Shown here piece by piece: positions 47,631 through 57,685 of a stretch of DNA of 64,000 bases (its first letter is position 1; every line of letters starts with the position of its first letter). A program made the translations under genes and the position numbers. The notes beneath the pieces are model-generated. The model saw only the letters and a program-made list of their open reading frames with translations. It made no database searches and was not told where the DNA came from. The stretch covers positions 58,818,753 to 58,882,752 of the forward strand of contig CM043959.1 in the NCBI GenBank assembly GCA_014529385.2. Reading direction: 5' to 3'. The stretch is from Adiantum capillus-veneris (Eukaryota; Streptophyta; Polypodiopsida; Polypodiales; Pteridaceae).

Positions 47631-47754
47631 ATTTGACGTGGTAAAGAAATGTATTTCAAGCACACTTTTTCACAGGGCACAATTGAAAAATGAGATCAAT
47701 AAACTTCATGTCTTGAAAGTCATTTGTATACACTTGGGTTTACAAGAATATCTG

Positions 47755-49174
47755 TTACATTGACACTACTTCAACCCGACCATCCAACTCTTTGCACAAA
47801 ATATCTTTTTCTCTTCGCCGCATCACCTTACGGCCAGCTAGGAAAAAGGAAAAATCTGATAGTTCCTTGTCCATTGACTCTTCAATGATGTCATTTCGCA
47901 AATGCTGAAGACTGTATAGCTCCCTTATTGTAACCACCAATAGTAGGCCATGCTCTTTATCAATCACTTCCACATCCACAGTAGGATTATCTTCCAAACC
48001 TGCAGAAACCTGGTCCATAGGAATGTACTTACCGTTTAGCATTTGTGATCGCATATACCAAAATGAGAGTAACAGTGATTGGCTTGCAATCATGTACTTG
48101 ACAACTAGAGTATCAAGCGCGACCTCGCACCGTAAACCAATCTCTTCCTTTGCATACCATCCTTTGTCAAGAAGTTTGTCACAGGATGACTGCTGAAATG
48201 ACTTGCACATGAACATAGTTTTTGTAACTCTGATGTTGTAGCTATGAAACAGCTCTATGAAGAGTGCAACAGGACAAAAGTTTGCAATTCTAACCAGTTT
48301 GGTAGGAATAGAGCTACGTAGAGACCTTGTATATCCTTGTAGAGCTTACTTCGCATTGCCTCCACCATTGTTTCCTCGGGAACTGGCCAGTCCACAGTGT
48401 TTCAATCGGTTGGTAGAGGCAGTTTCACCAACATGCCATTCTTATTCCCTGAGCTGAGTTGGTAAAAGTGGTCATAAAAAAAGATTCCCTCATCAGCCAA
48501 TATTTTGATGCTCCTCTCTGAGTACTGTAGAGAACCAATATGGGCATGTACAACATGGAAGAGGCCTATTATGCACTCCACAGGCTCCCATTACTCATAA
48601 GAAGAGGGATAAACATCTGCAATATATATAAGAAGAGTTAAACTAAGAGTATCAATAAGTACAAATGACAAATCTAATGTAATTGAGTTGTGAAGAGTAG
48701 AGACATTACTCATAACAAGCGGGAGAAACATTGCAAAATATATAAGAAAAGTTATAATGAGAGTATCAGTAAGTTCACATGTCAAGAGTACTTACAATTG
48801 CAACGTGGTTGATGTATATCTGATACATTTCCACCGTTTGCTATCACCTCTGGATGGGTAAACACATGCTGAACAAGAACTTCCTTTACAGATCTTTTGC
48901 CGATCTCAACTTTGAAATCCAACACCCTGGCCTTCCATGCTGAGCGGTAAACGTTGATACCACTAGACCTCTTGGGTCTTCTTGGTTGCATGAGGACCCA
49001 TGAACCTTTGTTTATCCTTTGTCCAACCCATTGGTTGTCTGCACTTATTGAAGCTGGTATTGTAATTGAGGATATGCTACTACTTGGCCTTCTAGGCAAA
49101 GTGTCGTTGTTGGTTGTTGGTGTGAGAGACAGTAAACACCTTGAGGCTCTTGGGCGAGAAGACGTGGATGCCAT
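47755..49174 (-). pseudogene. Unknown 381-codon gene at the right end, two in-frame stops
   Basis: Minus-strand exons 49174-48796, 48616-48350 and 48254-47755 join in frame across GT-AG introns (donors GTAAGT and GTAAGC). The N-terminal 60 residues are Ser/Thr/Arg-rich. The middle includes WVGQRINKGSWVLMQPRRPK and WEPVECIIGLFHVVHAHIG; the C-terminal part has MIASQSLLLSFWYMRSQML and a basic segment, GRKVMRRREKD. Exon 2 contains TAA (before WEPVECII) and TGA (after KLPLPTD). Both are one transition from CAA and CGA. I recognise no family. It starts 322 bp inside the right TIR and converges on the H3 fusion gene. Intron 1 contains a ~105-bp tandem duplication near its 3' end. Confidence 0.6.
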
Positions 49175-49495
49175 AACTCTCAGAGAAAAGCTTTAGTGGA
49201 GGGAGATTCACTTTGAAAGCATTCTAATGGAGGGAAAGTGTTTTAAAATTCCAATATCTTGTGCGGGCTTAATGGTCACCCTCCAGTACGTTAATGACCA
49301 TAAGAGAATATCAGAAGTGGGACCACACGCAAGCACCTAAAAGCTCGGTAAAAGGAAGGAAATTACTATGCTACAATCCTAGTTTCGTGAAAGTTTTATG
49401 CTATTTTCATATTTTTTGAGTCTTTCCAGGTACTTTCCTACGTAACGTAGCCTTCATGCTCATTGGACGCGCTCTATTTTTCTCTCTCTTCATAT

Positions 49496-49523
49496 GGCCC
49501 TCCAAATGACCTCCGAAATTTCC
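49496..49523 (-). repeat. Right terminal inverted repeat
   Basis: The inward reading starts GGAAATTTCGGAGGTCATTT and matches the left TIR in 27 of 28 positions. TA follows at 49524-49525. Confidence 0.88.
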
Positions 49524-49525
49524 TA

Positions 49526-50337
49526 ATGACTAATGAGCAATGGGAAACAGGAATCGATGTCTGCATCAATGTCAGACTCCCGCAGGGCAGGTATCAGCGA
49601 GCATTGATTGACACAGGAGCAAGAGTCAATACGGTCAACTTCTCCACTTACAGGATGCTTACCGATGAACCCCTTGTGAAATCCACACGTGATCTACAAG
49701 CAGAAAACGGTGCAATAATGCCAACATTGGGGATAGTAAACTTACCAATCAATCTTGATGGAAATAGTTGTCCTCATCAATTTTTCGTCATGAAAGACGG
49801 CGAAATCAGAGAATCAATATGCTTGGGAGTTCCATGGATGAGAACGTACAATGCAGTCACACTGAATGGTCAGAACATGCGTTAAGGTACACACATGACT
49901 CTAACGTGTACATGACTCCATTCGCCAAAACAGATCACTCGTGGCCAAGTATCCCCCTCGCCAATAAGCAACCGGCTAATCAACAAAAAACACCACCAAA
50001 GGTTCTTCGGAAGGTCTGGATAAAGAAAACATTGTTGACGAACAAACCGAGCAAGATATGGCTACCTAAGTACAAACTCCAGACGGAAGCAGCTTCCTCT
50101 CCAAAACCTTCAGAAGTTACTCGAAAGTGGAAATGGCAACCAAAAAATGATAACACTAAAGTTTCAACGCCAGAGCTCGAAAGGAAACCCAAATGGCATT
50201 TGAAACCTGTGAAAACTAAAGCAGAATCTGTAAAGATGCAACAAACTAAATATAAATGGGTTCCAAAAATAGTTGCCAACACAACACCCACAATTGAGGA
50301 AAGAGCAATTCAAGTGCAAGCTCTCATGTTTCATTAA
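49526..50337 (+). pseudogene. Retrotransposon 3' ORF: retropepsin-like domain plus K-x-K-W-x-P-K repeats
   Basis: Past the TIR element the host retrotransposon resumes with MTNEQWETGIDVCINVRLPQ. RALIDTGARVNTVNF then supplies a clean retropepsin D-T-G-A active site, and ICLGVPWMRTYNAV matches the late ILG(x)PW strand. A shift near 49870 leads to a lysine-rich tail with four to five copies of a K-x-K-W-x-P-K-like motif (KIWLPKYK, KWKWQPKN, KPKWHLKP, KYKWVPKI). This is a second protease-like domain in one element, placed after the integrase. It is more intact at its active site than the upstream protease. It may be an accessory ORF or a piece of a related element. Confidence 0.6.
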
Positions 50338-50515
50338 CAGCTACCCTCGCCATCAAAAGCCACTGAAAACTACGTTCAGTTTTCACATCTTGCACAGCAT
50401 ATTGTTACCCACCACATTGTCTCAAACATCAGAATAGGGCCACATTACACGGCCATGCATAGACACAGAGTTCAAAACCCATGCACATGCACCAACCCTT
50501 CGTCCGGGACGACTT

Positions 50516-50533
50516 AGACAAGGAAGGGGGGAG
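50516..50533 (+). other. Internal polypurine tract
   Basis: ACAAGGAAGGGGGGAGT at this site matches AAGGAAGGGGGGAGT directly before the 3' LTR (56137-56149) in its core. No LTR follows here. It may be a central polypurine tract or a relic of an older 3' end. Confidence 0.55.
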
Positions 50534-50539
50534 TAATTG

Positions 50540-52750
50540 ATGAATCTAGCAATAGTCAGGGCCATTAAGGGGTCCAATGTGTATATATGTACATAATGCG
50601 TGTGTTTTTTCATTATTTAGAGTTCAGTTTTAAACATATTCGATCAAAACTTGGCATTTTTTGCGTATTTTTTTATCATCCGACTAGCATAATAATGAGC
50701 TGTAATGACAAATCCAGAGCATTGGGATGCTTCTAGAGAAAATATATGCTTAGGGGTGAGTATAATAATTTTGGCTAATTTTCGTCAGTTAATAAGTATT
50801 TTCATTTTATTGTGTTTGATTTTCGTTAATAAAACATCAAAAATTAAAAAAATCTCGCTCACAAGTGTCGGAATCAAGTTCTGGAAGCAAACGCCGAAGT
50901 ATCATGATATGGTTATCAAGCATGGAAGATATGAAGCTAATCTGAAGATGTCAAATTTCGACCTCAATGATCATGACTACATTTCGCCAAAATCGCATCA
51001 AATGGTCATACGACACCGGATTGACAAACGGTTCGACCCACAAGTGGTATGCAGATTATATCGAGATCAAAGGTGAGAAAAATCAACCCAGTGTCACGAA
51101 AATCTCAGGAAGATATAGGTCAGGTAGGCCAAATTCTAGCTCATTGTTCATTTTCACCTTTTGAGAGAGAAGGAGAGAGCTTTTTTGACCTAGAGCGAGC
51201 TGCCACATTTCTACCCCATACAGACAGTCGGAGCCATCATTTCACACCAGATTTCACAGGTATGTTCCCTATCAAGTAAAGATCAAGTCTATTATGCATG
51301 CAAGCACGAATCATTGCACAAACGGACGAAGGGATCGAATCAAAGTCGGATCGGGTCAAAGAGGTTGAGGGCCCTTAGAGGCATCCATACAAAACTTTTT
51401 TCAGCCACAGAACACATCAATGTGCTCCCCAGAAGGTCAGGAACAAATCCATGTGGTCAAAAACAAATTTGGCCTCCATGGTACGATCGCGATCGGTGCC
51501 TCCAGATGCAGATTTTGCAACTTTTGACTTGGCCCATTTTTGGAACTCAGTTAAAAGTACACTCTCTTGAATTTTCAAGGAAAATGCACAAATTTTGCTC
51601 AGGGAATGGGCCCAATTTGTCAAACACAACCAAAAGGAAAAAATTTGACCTACAACTGCCAAAATCCTGTTAAAAATATTGATGGATGGTTTGAAAGGTA
51701 CACTTGGCCGACTAAGAGTCAGAACAGTTGTAGAAACCCTCGAATGGATCTCAGAATCTCCTACAAGTGCAGATATAGTCTTTTCAGTCTCGAATGATCA
51801 CATAAAGATAGAATTGGAGCCGAGCCAATGCCAAAGACCAAAAGGTTACTTAGGGCTGCTCAAATATCACATAGAGATCCAAGGAATGCCTAAAAAATGC
51901 ACAAATCTGGAAAACCTCCTAAGACGGGGTATAAAGTGCCTGATAAGGTCAAAATCAGACAATGGAATAGGCTGATGGTAGCAGAACATCATGGAAGCAG
52001 TGGGAGCTCTAAAACTAACTTCAATTAACTCCAGGATCCAACCTAAATTCATCAGGAAAACCAAATATGGTTAGACTTAGTAAAATATGGTCAAACAGTG
52101 AAAAAATGCTCTAAGTTATTCATTTTAAGTCCAAACTTGGAAATAAATCATCAGTAGGCTAGGCAAGCATAGGAGTTCATGACCGTCTAATTTCCACCAA
52201 ATTTGGCCTCTGTACTACGATCGCAATCGGTGTACCTCAGCTTCAGATTTTGACAAAAACCCATCAGATCCCCTGTATACATCTTGTTCAAGTCACCAAC
52301 CAAGTTTCAAGCCATTTGGACATCAAAAACTCATGAAAAGTTAGAGTCTAGTCCAAAACTCCCTTGTAACCCAGAAATGGGACCTGTAAACTCAAAAGTG
52401 GTTCAAATGACACACAGAGTGGCCCAAAATGACCCTCCAACTATCAGTAACCCACTCATATGATCAAATCCAAATTTGGCCTCTGTACTACGATCGCGAT
52501 CGGTGTACCTCAGACCCAGAACTGGCTCAGATTTTTATCAGTCATAGCTCTAGTCTTCCTAGTCCCACTGGTGAAATATGGACAAGAATGGATGAAATTT
52601 GTTCAATTTATGATCAGTTTTAACTTTTGAACTGTTTTTTACTAAAAGTCTCAATGCAATTGATTGCGAAGGGAAAATCCCTTATGATTCTTCTGACACA
52701 GAATGCCTCGCTAAAAGAAAGAAAGAAAGTGGACAGCAGCACCATATGAA
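50540..52750 (+). other. Leader-like non-coding spacer in the retrotransposon
   Basis: There are no credible genes. Three blocks centred on GATCGCGATC (51485; 52219 with one change; 52492), with the same flanks as the 5' leader blocks, suggest this segment derives from a second copy of the leader. It precedes another long ORF, as the true leader precedes gag. Confidence 0.6.
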
Positions 52751-54415
52751 GTGGAGGAGCTCGCCACAAATGAAAAGGCTCACATCTCCGATGAGATACT
52801 GGCTCAAATCCCTGCCCACATATTCATCTCGAAGTTTAAGGATGCGGATGGTGACTTGGTGAAGACAACTATCATGCCACGAGAGATATGGAATCTCCAC
52901 CAAAGGCCGGAGGTAATAGAGGCAGTGCGAGTTGTACACTTGGAACAATTTTTCAGATTGCAACCATGGGGGAGAGATTACATGAGGGCACACGAGCTCA
53001 TGAGCTCGATACAATATTATGGGCAGGCAATGCTCACAGACAAGGACGGGTCGAAGGTGAAAGTAAAGATCACGAAGGAAATCATCAATGAAGCCTTGCA
53101 TTTCCTCCCAGGGCAACACGATTTGCTAGCAAAGACAAAGTCACTGGACAATGAGCAGGCATTCGTCAAAGCGAAGGGAAACAAATACAAATACAGTGAC
53201 ATGATCTACAGAGAGCTGGAATTGCCGATGAGATTGATATCTCAGCATTTCAGAGTTCAAAAGCCTCCTCGCTATACAAAGCCAATCCTGCACATAGCGG
53301 TAGTCATGGATCTAGCGACAACAGAAAATAAATCCATTCGCTGCGACTACGGTTCTTATATTCTGGATAATCTGATTGAAGCAAATTTGAAAAGCTCGGC
53401 AAAAAACAAAACCTACATGAGTGTAGGGCCGATGCTAACCAGAATAGCATACCAGGCTTTGGGAATTATCGAAGATTTGCCAGCTGCCAGCTCACAAACG
53501 GCCTTGATCCAAAAAGCTAAGATAGTTGCACATTCCGTAAGGACGACCCCTGGCGCGACATCATCGCGCTCAGCAAAGGCCACCAATAAAAGTTCGAGTG
53601 ATGAAGAGAAAACGGAGACAGATGACAAAGGAAAGTCTCAAGAATCTAAAGACAAAGTGCCTTCAGAGTTTGAGGAAAGTGAGGAGGAAGATTCAACAAA
53701 GCCGCTCGAGAGAAAAAGAAGAGAGAGAAGTGCAGTACCGCAGTCGAACCTGCAAAAAGCATATGCAGAAGCTCAGAAAAGAGTCGAAGAAAGGCGAACC
53801 AAACTGCGGGCTGACAGACAGGCTCGAGCGATTGAAACACAACAGGCACAAAAAAGAAGACTCGAAAGGGAAAGGCAAGAAAGGATAGAAAATGCAACCC
53901 GCCTACGGGCTGAGAAGCAAAGGTTAGAAGCAGAACAAAAGGCTGCGGAGGTGGACATTTCTTCGCAGTCCACTCAAGGAACGAAGGAGAAAGACGCGGC
54001 TGATGAGAAAAATCAGGCGGAACAGCTTAAGAAGATCCAGAGAGATAGGAATCTGGAAGCGCGACGGGCGGCGGACCTTACCCGCCAAAGAATAATCAGG
54101 ATTTTAAAGAAAAGAAAAGCGGAAGCATCTGCTTTGCAATAAGGAGAGGAGACTTCCAAGAAGAGACGTGTGCGAGAAGAATCAAGTCCGCCTCCTCCCT
54201 CGCCCAAATCATCTCCTCCCTCGCCTAGAAAATCGCCTCCTCATTCACCAAAATCTCCTCCTCCTCCCCCTTCTCCATCGAACAAAAAACAGCCAACTCC
54301 TCCCCCTTCAACCTCGCAAAAGGAAATTATACCACCTACAGAATCCATCGGATACCAAGAAGCCTGCCAAGCAGTGGGGCTAGATTTGATTACAGGAAAA
54401 CTCTACGGGATTTAG
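52751..54415 (+). pseudogene. Retrotransposon accessory ORF X (globular, coiled-coil and Pro-rich parts), one in-frame stop
   Basis: A frame of 555 codons is broken once by TAA at 54140-54142. Residues 1-240 look globular (MPREIWNLHQRPEVIEAVRV, PMRLISQHFRVQKPPRYTKP) and recall N-terminal domains of large plant retrotransposon accessory proteins, without a firm match. Residues 270-460 are charged and strongly predicted as coiled coil (RQARAIETQQAQKRRLERER). After the stop comes a Pro/Ser-rich stretch with repeated S-P-P-P-x-P. The ORF lies between the leader-like spacer and ORF Y. No cleavage or catalytic motif is visible. Confidence 0.55.
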
Positions 54416-54438
54416 AACGGCAATTCTAGTGTTAGAAT

Positions 54439-56031
54439 GTGGTGCTGAGTGAGAAGGAAAGACAGATACATGAAGCCCATCGAAAGCAATCATCAGGGCA
54501 AGAAGAGTTAGAGAGCCTGAGGACGCAATTAGAACGCATAACAGAGGAAAGGGACCTTGAGCGACAACAGGCTCAGTCTCTGATCAAAGATTTGGTGGAC
54601 GTCAGGACAGACTTGACTGCCAAAGAGAAAGAGTGCCAAGAGCTGACGGCAAGAGTCCAGAAAGCAACAGAGCAGCTCGCCTACGAGAGTGCAAGATTCC
54701 AAAGGCTTAGTAGCTCCTACACCATGGTCAAGGGCACTCTGACGACTTTAATGGCGAATCAGGAACCTGCTAGGGCATTGTTCTCCACATCTGACAATGC
54801 CACAGCAGTGAACACTATAGCATCGCTAAAAGCAGAGCTAGAGCAAGAAAACCTTCAAAGACAGCTGCTCATATCAGGGATGGTGGCCCAGAAGGCGGCA
54901 AATGAGCTAAAGTTAAAAGAAATGGAGCAGCAACTAGCTCAAGCAAGTGCTGAACTACAGATTCAGAAACAGATCGGTGACACGCTGCTAAAGGAAAAAG
55001 AAGATGTGCTTTTTCAATAGCAGATCAAAGCAGAGAGGGCCCAGACTCAACCACAACTACTGCCTGGACAACAAGCGCCAGATTTGCCTGCAACATCACA
55101 CCAAGGGCAACAGGAGCAGGAATTCGAAGGGCCCGATCTAGACATAAGAGATGAACTCAGTGAAAGCATTCAGGACATGCCAGAGGGGCCAGCCAAGGAG
55201 TGTATGCTCTATGAAAAGAAGATACTGGAGTCAGCAGCCCTAGCATACTTACAACCAGAAGAGCAGGTGGAAGGATTTGGCCACAAATACCTCCCGTTTC
55301 CTCTGCTATGCCATGAATCAAATTTGTGGAAAGAAAAGATGCGGCCTACCTTGCCACGAAACAAAGAAGGGGGTTACGAAGGCATTGCACTCACAGTGGA
55401 AGAAGCTCAGGTGCTTGTCGATGACCACCCCAAGTGGAGGCAGAAGTGGTTGGACAAAAGGCCACAGGATCTAACAAATTACCACAACGCTCCTCAACAT
55501 ATACAAATAGATCCTACATTCTGCCCTATCCCTCGAAGACACACTTGGAAAGATTTCACCACATGGAAGGGGTCGAGGCATCACAAGCTAAATTACCCGG
55601 TTCTGACAGCGCAGAAACCCCCTACGGTGGCTTACATGGTCAACACACTAAACTCAACAGTCACCTTGCTATCGGATGTCCTTGATTTGGCGTGCCAGAT
55701 GTTAGTAAAGATAGCCCGGATGATCGTCACCTGCATCCAGGTGTTTAAATACACTGAAGGCGACGATCATCCGTGGAATCTGTTCTTGGAAGGACAGAGA
55801 AGCATCTGCTGGAATCTACAGGATTCACCGCCACGGCACATCTTGATGGCCATGTACTCCAGGCTAATGTACCTGCCATCACACTACTTGCAAACATTTG
55901 AAGAGGCCTTCGTCACACGATTCTTCGAAATGGATTCAAGGACTCTCCATCCCATGGCGAAGGACCTCAAGACACGGTACGTGGCATACCAACACACCTT
56001 ATCTGAAAATCCATTCAGACAGCATCAATAA
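54439..56031 (+). pseudogene. Retrotransposon accessory ORF Y (coiled coil plus unknown domain), one in-frame stop
   Basis: A frame of about 530 codons has a single TAG at 55018-55020. Residues 1-190 are a long coiled coil (LESLRTQLERITEERDLERQ). After the stop, an acidic linker leads to a compact unknown domain with WRQKWLDKRPQDLTNYHNAP and FCPIPRRHTWKDFTTW. It ends about 100 bp before the polypurine tract. It is shifted one frame from ORF X, so X and Y may once have been one protein of about 1,090 residues. Structural function is a guess. Confidence 0.55.
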
Positions 56032-56133
56032 GCCCTCGAGCCGTCCTGCGAACCAGAAGCTTTTCAACGACACTCGCTTCATTAGAGCCACATCTACGGC
56101 CAAAGCACTGAACATGCACGAGGGCGTGCAAGG

Positions 56134-56149
56134 ATAAGGAAGGGGGGAG
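56134..56149 (+). other. Polypurine tract of the giant retrotransposon
   Basis: GATAAGGAAGGGGGGAG directly precedes the 3' LTR TG. It is the plus-strand DNA primer site. Confidence 0.85.
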
Positions 56150-57059
56150 TGTTTGGTGGACGAAGCAACAAACGGCCGTAGCCAGAAGGACCATAATTTT
56201 CGAAGAAACCATTGTAAATTTTTTTGTAAAGAAGCATCTCTTAGCCGGAAAATTGTCAAGGATGTATGATTATTCTTATGGGAGCAATTGTATATTAGAG
56301 AGCCAGTTTTAGGATTAGGGGCTTATGGCCGGACAAGCCATTTTGTAAAGACCTAATCTATAAAGGTTATTTTTTGTAAGTTGAAGGATAATCTTTTGAA
56401 TGGAGAACTGAGAAGACAGCGTACGGTTGAGAGCTCCTTCTTGTTCAAGCTTGTAATCTTCGCCATTGTGGCTACGGTAATCCAAATTCATATTTGAGTA
56501 TTGCAGTGTAATCCTCTCCTCTTGCTCTTTCATTCAAGTGTAATCATTCAAGATTCGGTGAAGGTTTTTGACTTCGAGTTTGAGGCCTTAAATCGTTGTT
56601 TTGAGTGTCTATATGCGTGTTTTATGTTGTTTTGACCCTAGGAGAGGCTTTAGGGACCCTAAAACGACCCATTAGGATCATTTGTTTGCTCTTTTTGCTG
56701 ACTTTGGGACGAACGATCGCGATCGTTGTACCTCTCCAAAATGTTGTGACAGCGATAGGACATGTTCCTGATAATCCTCTGTAGCTCCCCTTCAAGTTTC
56801 GTGCAATTCCGATATGATTTGCATGGTAAACGGGCGTGATGACTGAAGAACAGTGTAGGAGGACATAGTCAGATTACTTGGCGGTAACGCGTTTGATTTG
56901 CTTGTAGAGTTAGTAAGTTGCATCTCTTCGAGTTCACTTCATTAGGATTGACACCCTAGTGAGTTCCCATACCTCATCCGAGTCGCTTCCCCTGTATTGA
57001 TAAATATGTTGATGCTTGAGAGCTATGCTATGGACATCCGTCACGGCGACCCGCAAACA
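56150..57059 (+). repeat. 3' LTR of the giant retrotransposon
   Basis: TGTTTGGTGGACGAAGCAAC ... CCGCAAACA, collinear with the 5' LTR over its full length. It contains GATCGCGATC at 56715-56724 and is followed by the TSD TGGTG (57060-57064). Confidence 0.93.
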
Positions 57060-57096
57060 TGGTGCATTTGGACTATGTGTTGGGCCCGATAGGGTG

Positions 57097-57323
57097 TGTT
57101 ACCATATACATGTGGTAGTGATGTGTGTGAACACACTAGGACCCCTGGGGCATTTTTTCCCTCTTGAGGAGGTTTTTTCCCCTGAGCATGGTATATACGC
57201 CCATCACTCTAGGGCTATCGATCTTTCCATTGCACACTAAGTAACATACTCTCTATTGTTTGCCTTGATCTTCCTTCATCTTCTCCAAGCTGTGTGTGTT
57301 TCTCTGCAACCCTAATTCCAACA
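57097..57323 (+). repeat. 5' LTR of the plus-strand copia element
   Basis: It runs from TGTTACC to CCAACA. A TATA-like GGTATATACGCC lies near 57188. It differs from the 3' LTR at several positions, notably in the run after CACTAGGACC. Confidence 0.93.
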
Positions 57324-57325
57324 AT

Positions 57326-57337
57326 TGGTATCAGAGC
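57326..57337 (+). other. Primer-binding site (initiator tRNA-Met)
   Basis: TGGTATCAGAGC three bases after the LTR is the standard plant copia primer site. Confidence 0.95.
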
Positions 57338-57685
57338 AGGTTACGTCCTCCCGGGCTTAGTCACCAGCTACTCCAACATATGCCTGCTCACTTTCTTCGA
57401 TTATAGTGAGGTTTGGCGAGAGTTCATAGGTCAACAAATATTTCGGGACAGCTCTTAGAGCTTATTCTACTCAGATTTCTGATTTGGGCTCATTTCGGCC
57501 TGTGTTTCCACTACAGGCAGGTCTACACAGGCAATTTCGTCATTTTGTGAAGAATTTCTGTCAGTGCCGATTTTTGCATAACATGTGCCTTACAGTCTTC
57601 TATGGTTTGTGCTATATAGCACATGTTGTTCCCGCTCCGTTTCTCCTATTTTTGGATAGTTTTCACATCAGGTGTAGCATTTACC

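Larger units (their letters stand above)
37791..49523. mobile_element. 11.7-kb TIR element carrying a histone H3 fusion gene and three others
   Basis: Terminal inverted repeats of 28 bp (37791-37818 and 49496-49523) differ at one base; the inward reading starts GAAAATTTCGGAGGTCATTT. Flanking TA dinucleotides (37789-37790 and 49524-49525) fit a TA target-site duplication. The element divides the giant retrotransposon exactly between the integrase stop and the ATG of a 3' ORF. Inside are four spliced genes in two convergent pairs: a DDE-like transposase candidate (+) facing a 596-aa unknown (-), and an H3-protease-phosphatase fusion (+) facing a 381-codon unknown (-). No superfamily is assigned with confidence. 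The palindromic flank makes the exact TSD uncertain. Confidence 0.8.
26695..57059 (+). mobile_element. Giant Ty3/gypsy (Tat-like) LTR retrotransposon, 30.4 kb with a nested element
   Basis: LTRs of 911 and 910 bp (26695-27605, 56150-57059) start TGTTTGGTGG, end CCGCAAACA and are flanked by the 5-bp TSD TGGTG (26690-26694, 57060-57064). A tRNA-Asp-type primer site follows the 5' LTR and a purine tract precedes the 3' LTR. Inside are gag, protease, RT, RNase H and integrase in gypsy order, then extra 3' ORFs, as in the Tat/Athila/Ogre group. An 11.7-kb TIR element splits the integrase from the 3' ORFs. Without it the retroelement is about 18.6 kb. Many frameshifts and stops make it inactive. 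Confidence 0.93.

Noticed and set aside
50540-50700. A 3' LTR following the internal polypurine tract
   Set aside because: The sequence after the tract does not match either LTR of this element and I found no partner copy in the window.
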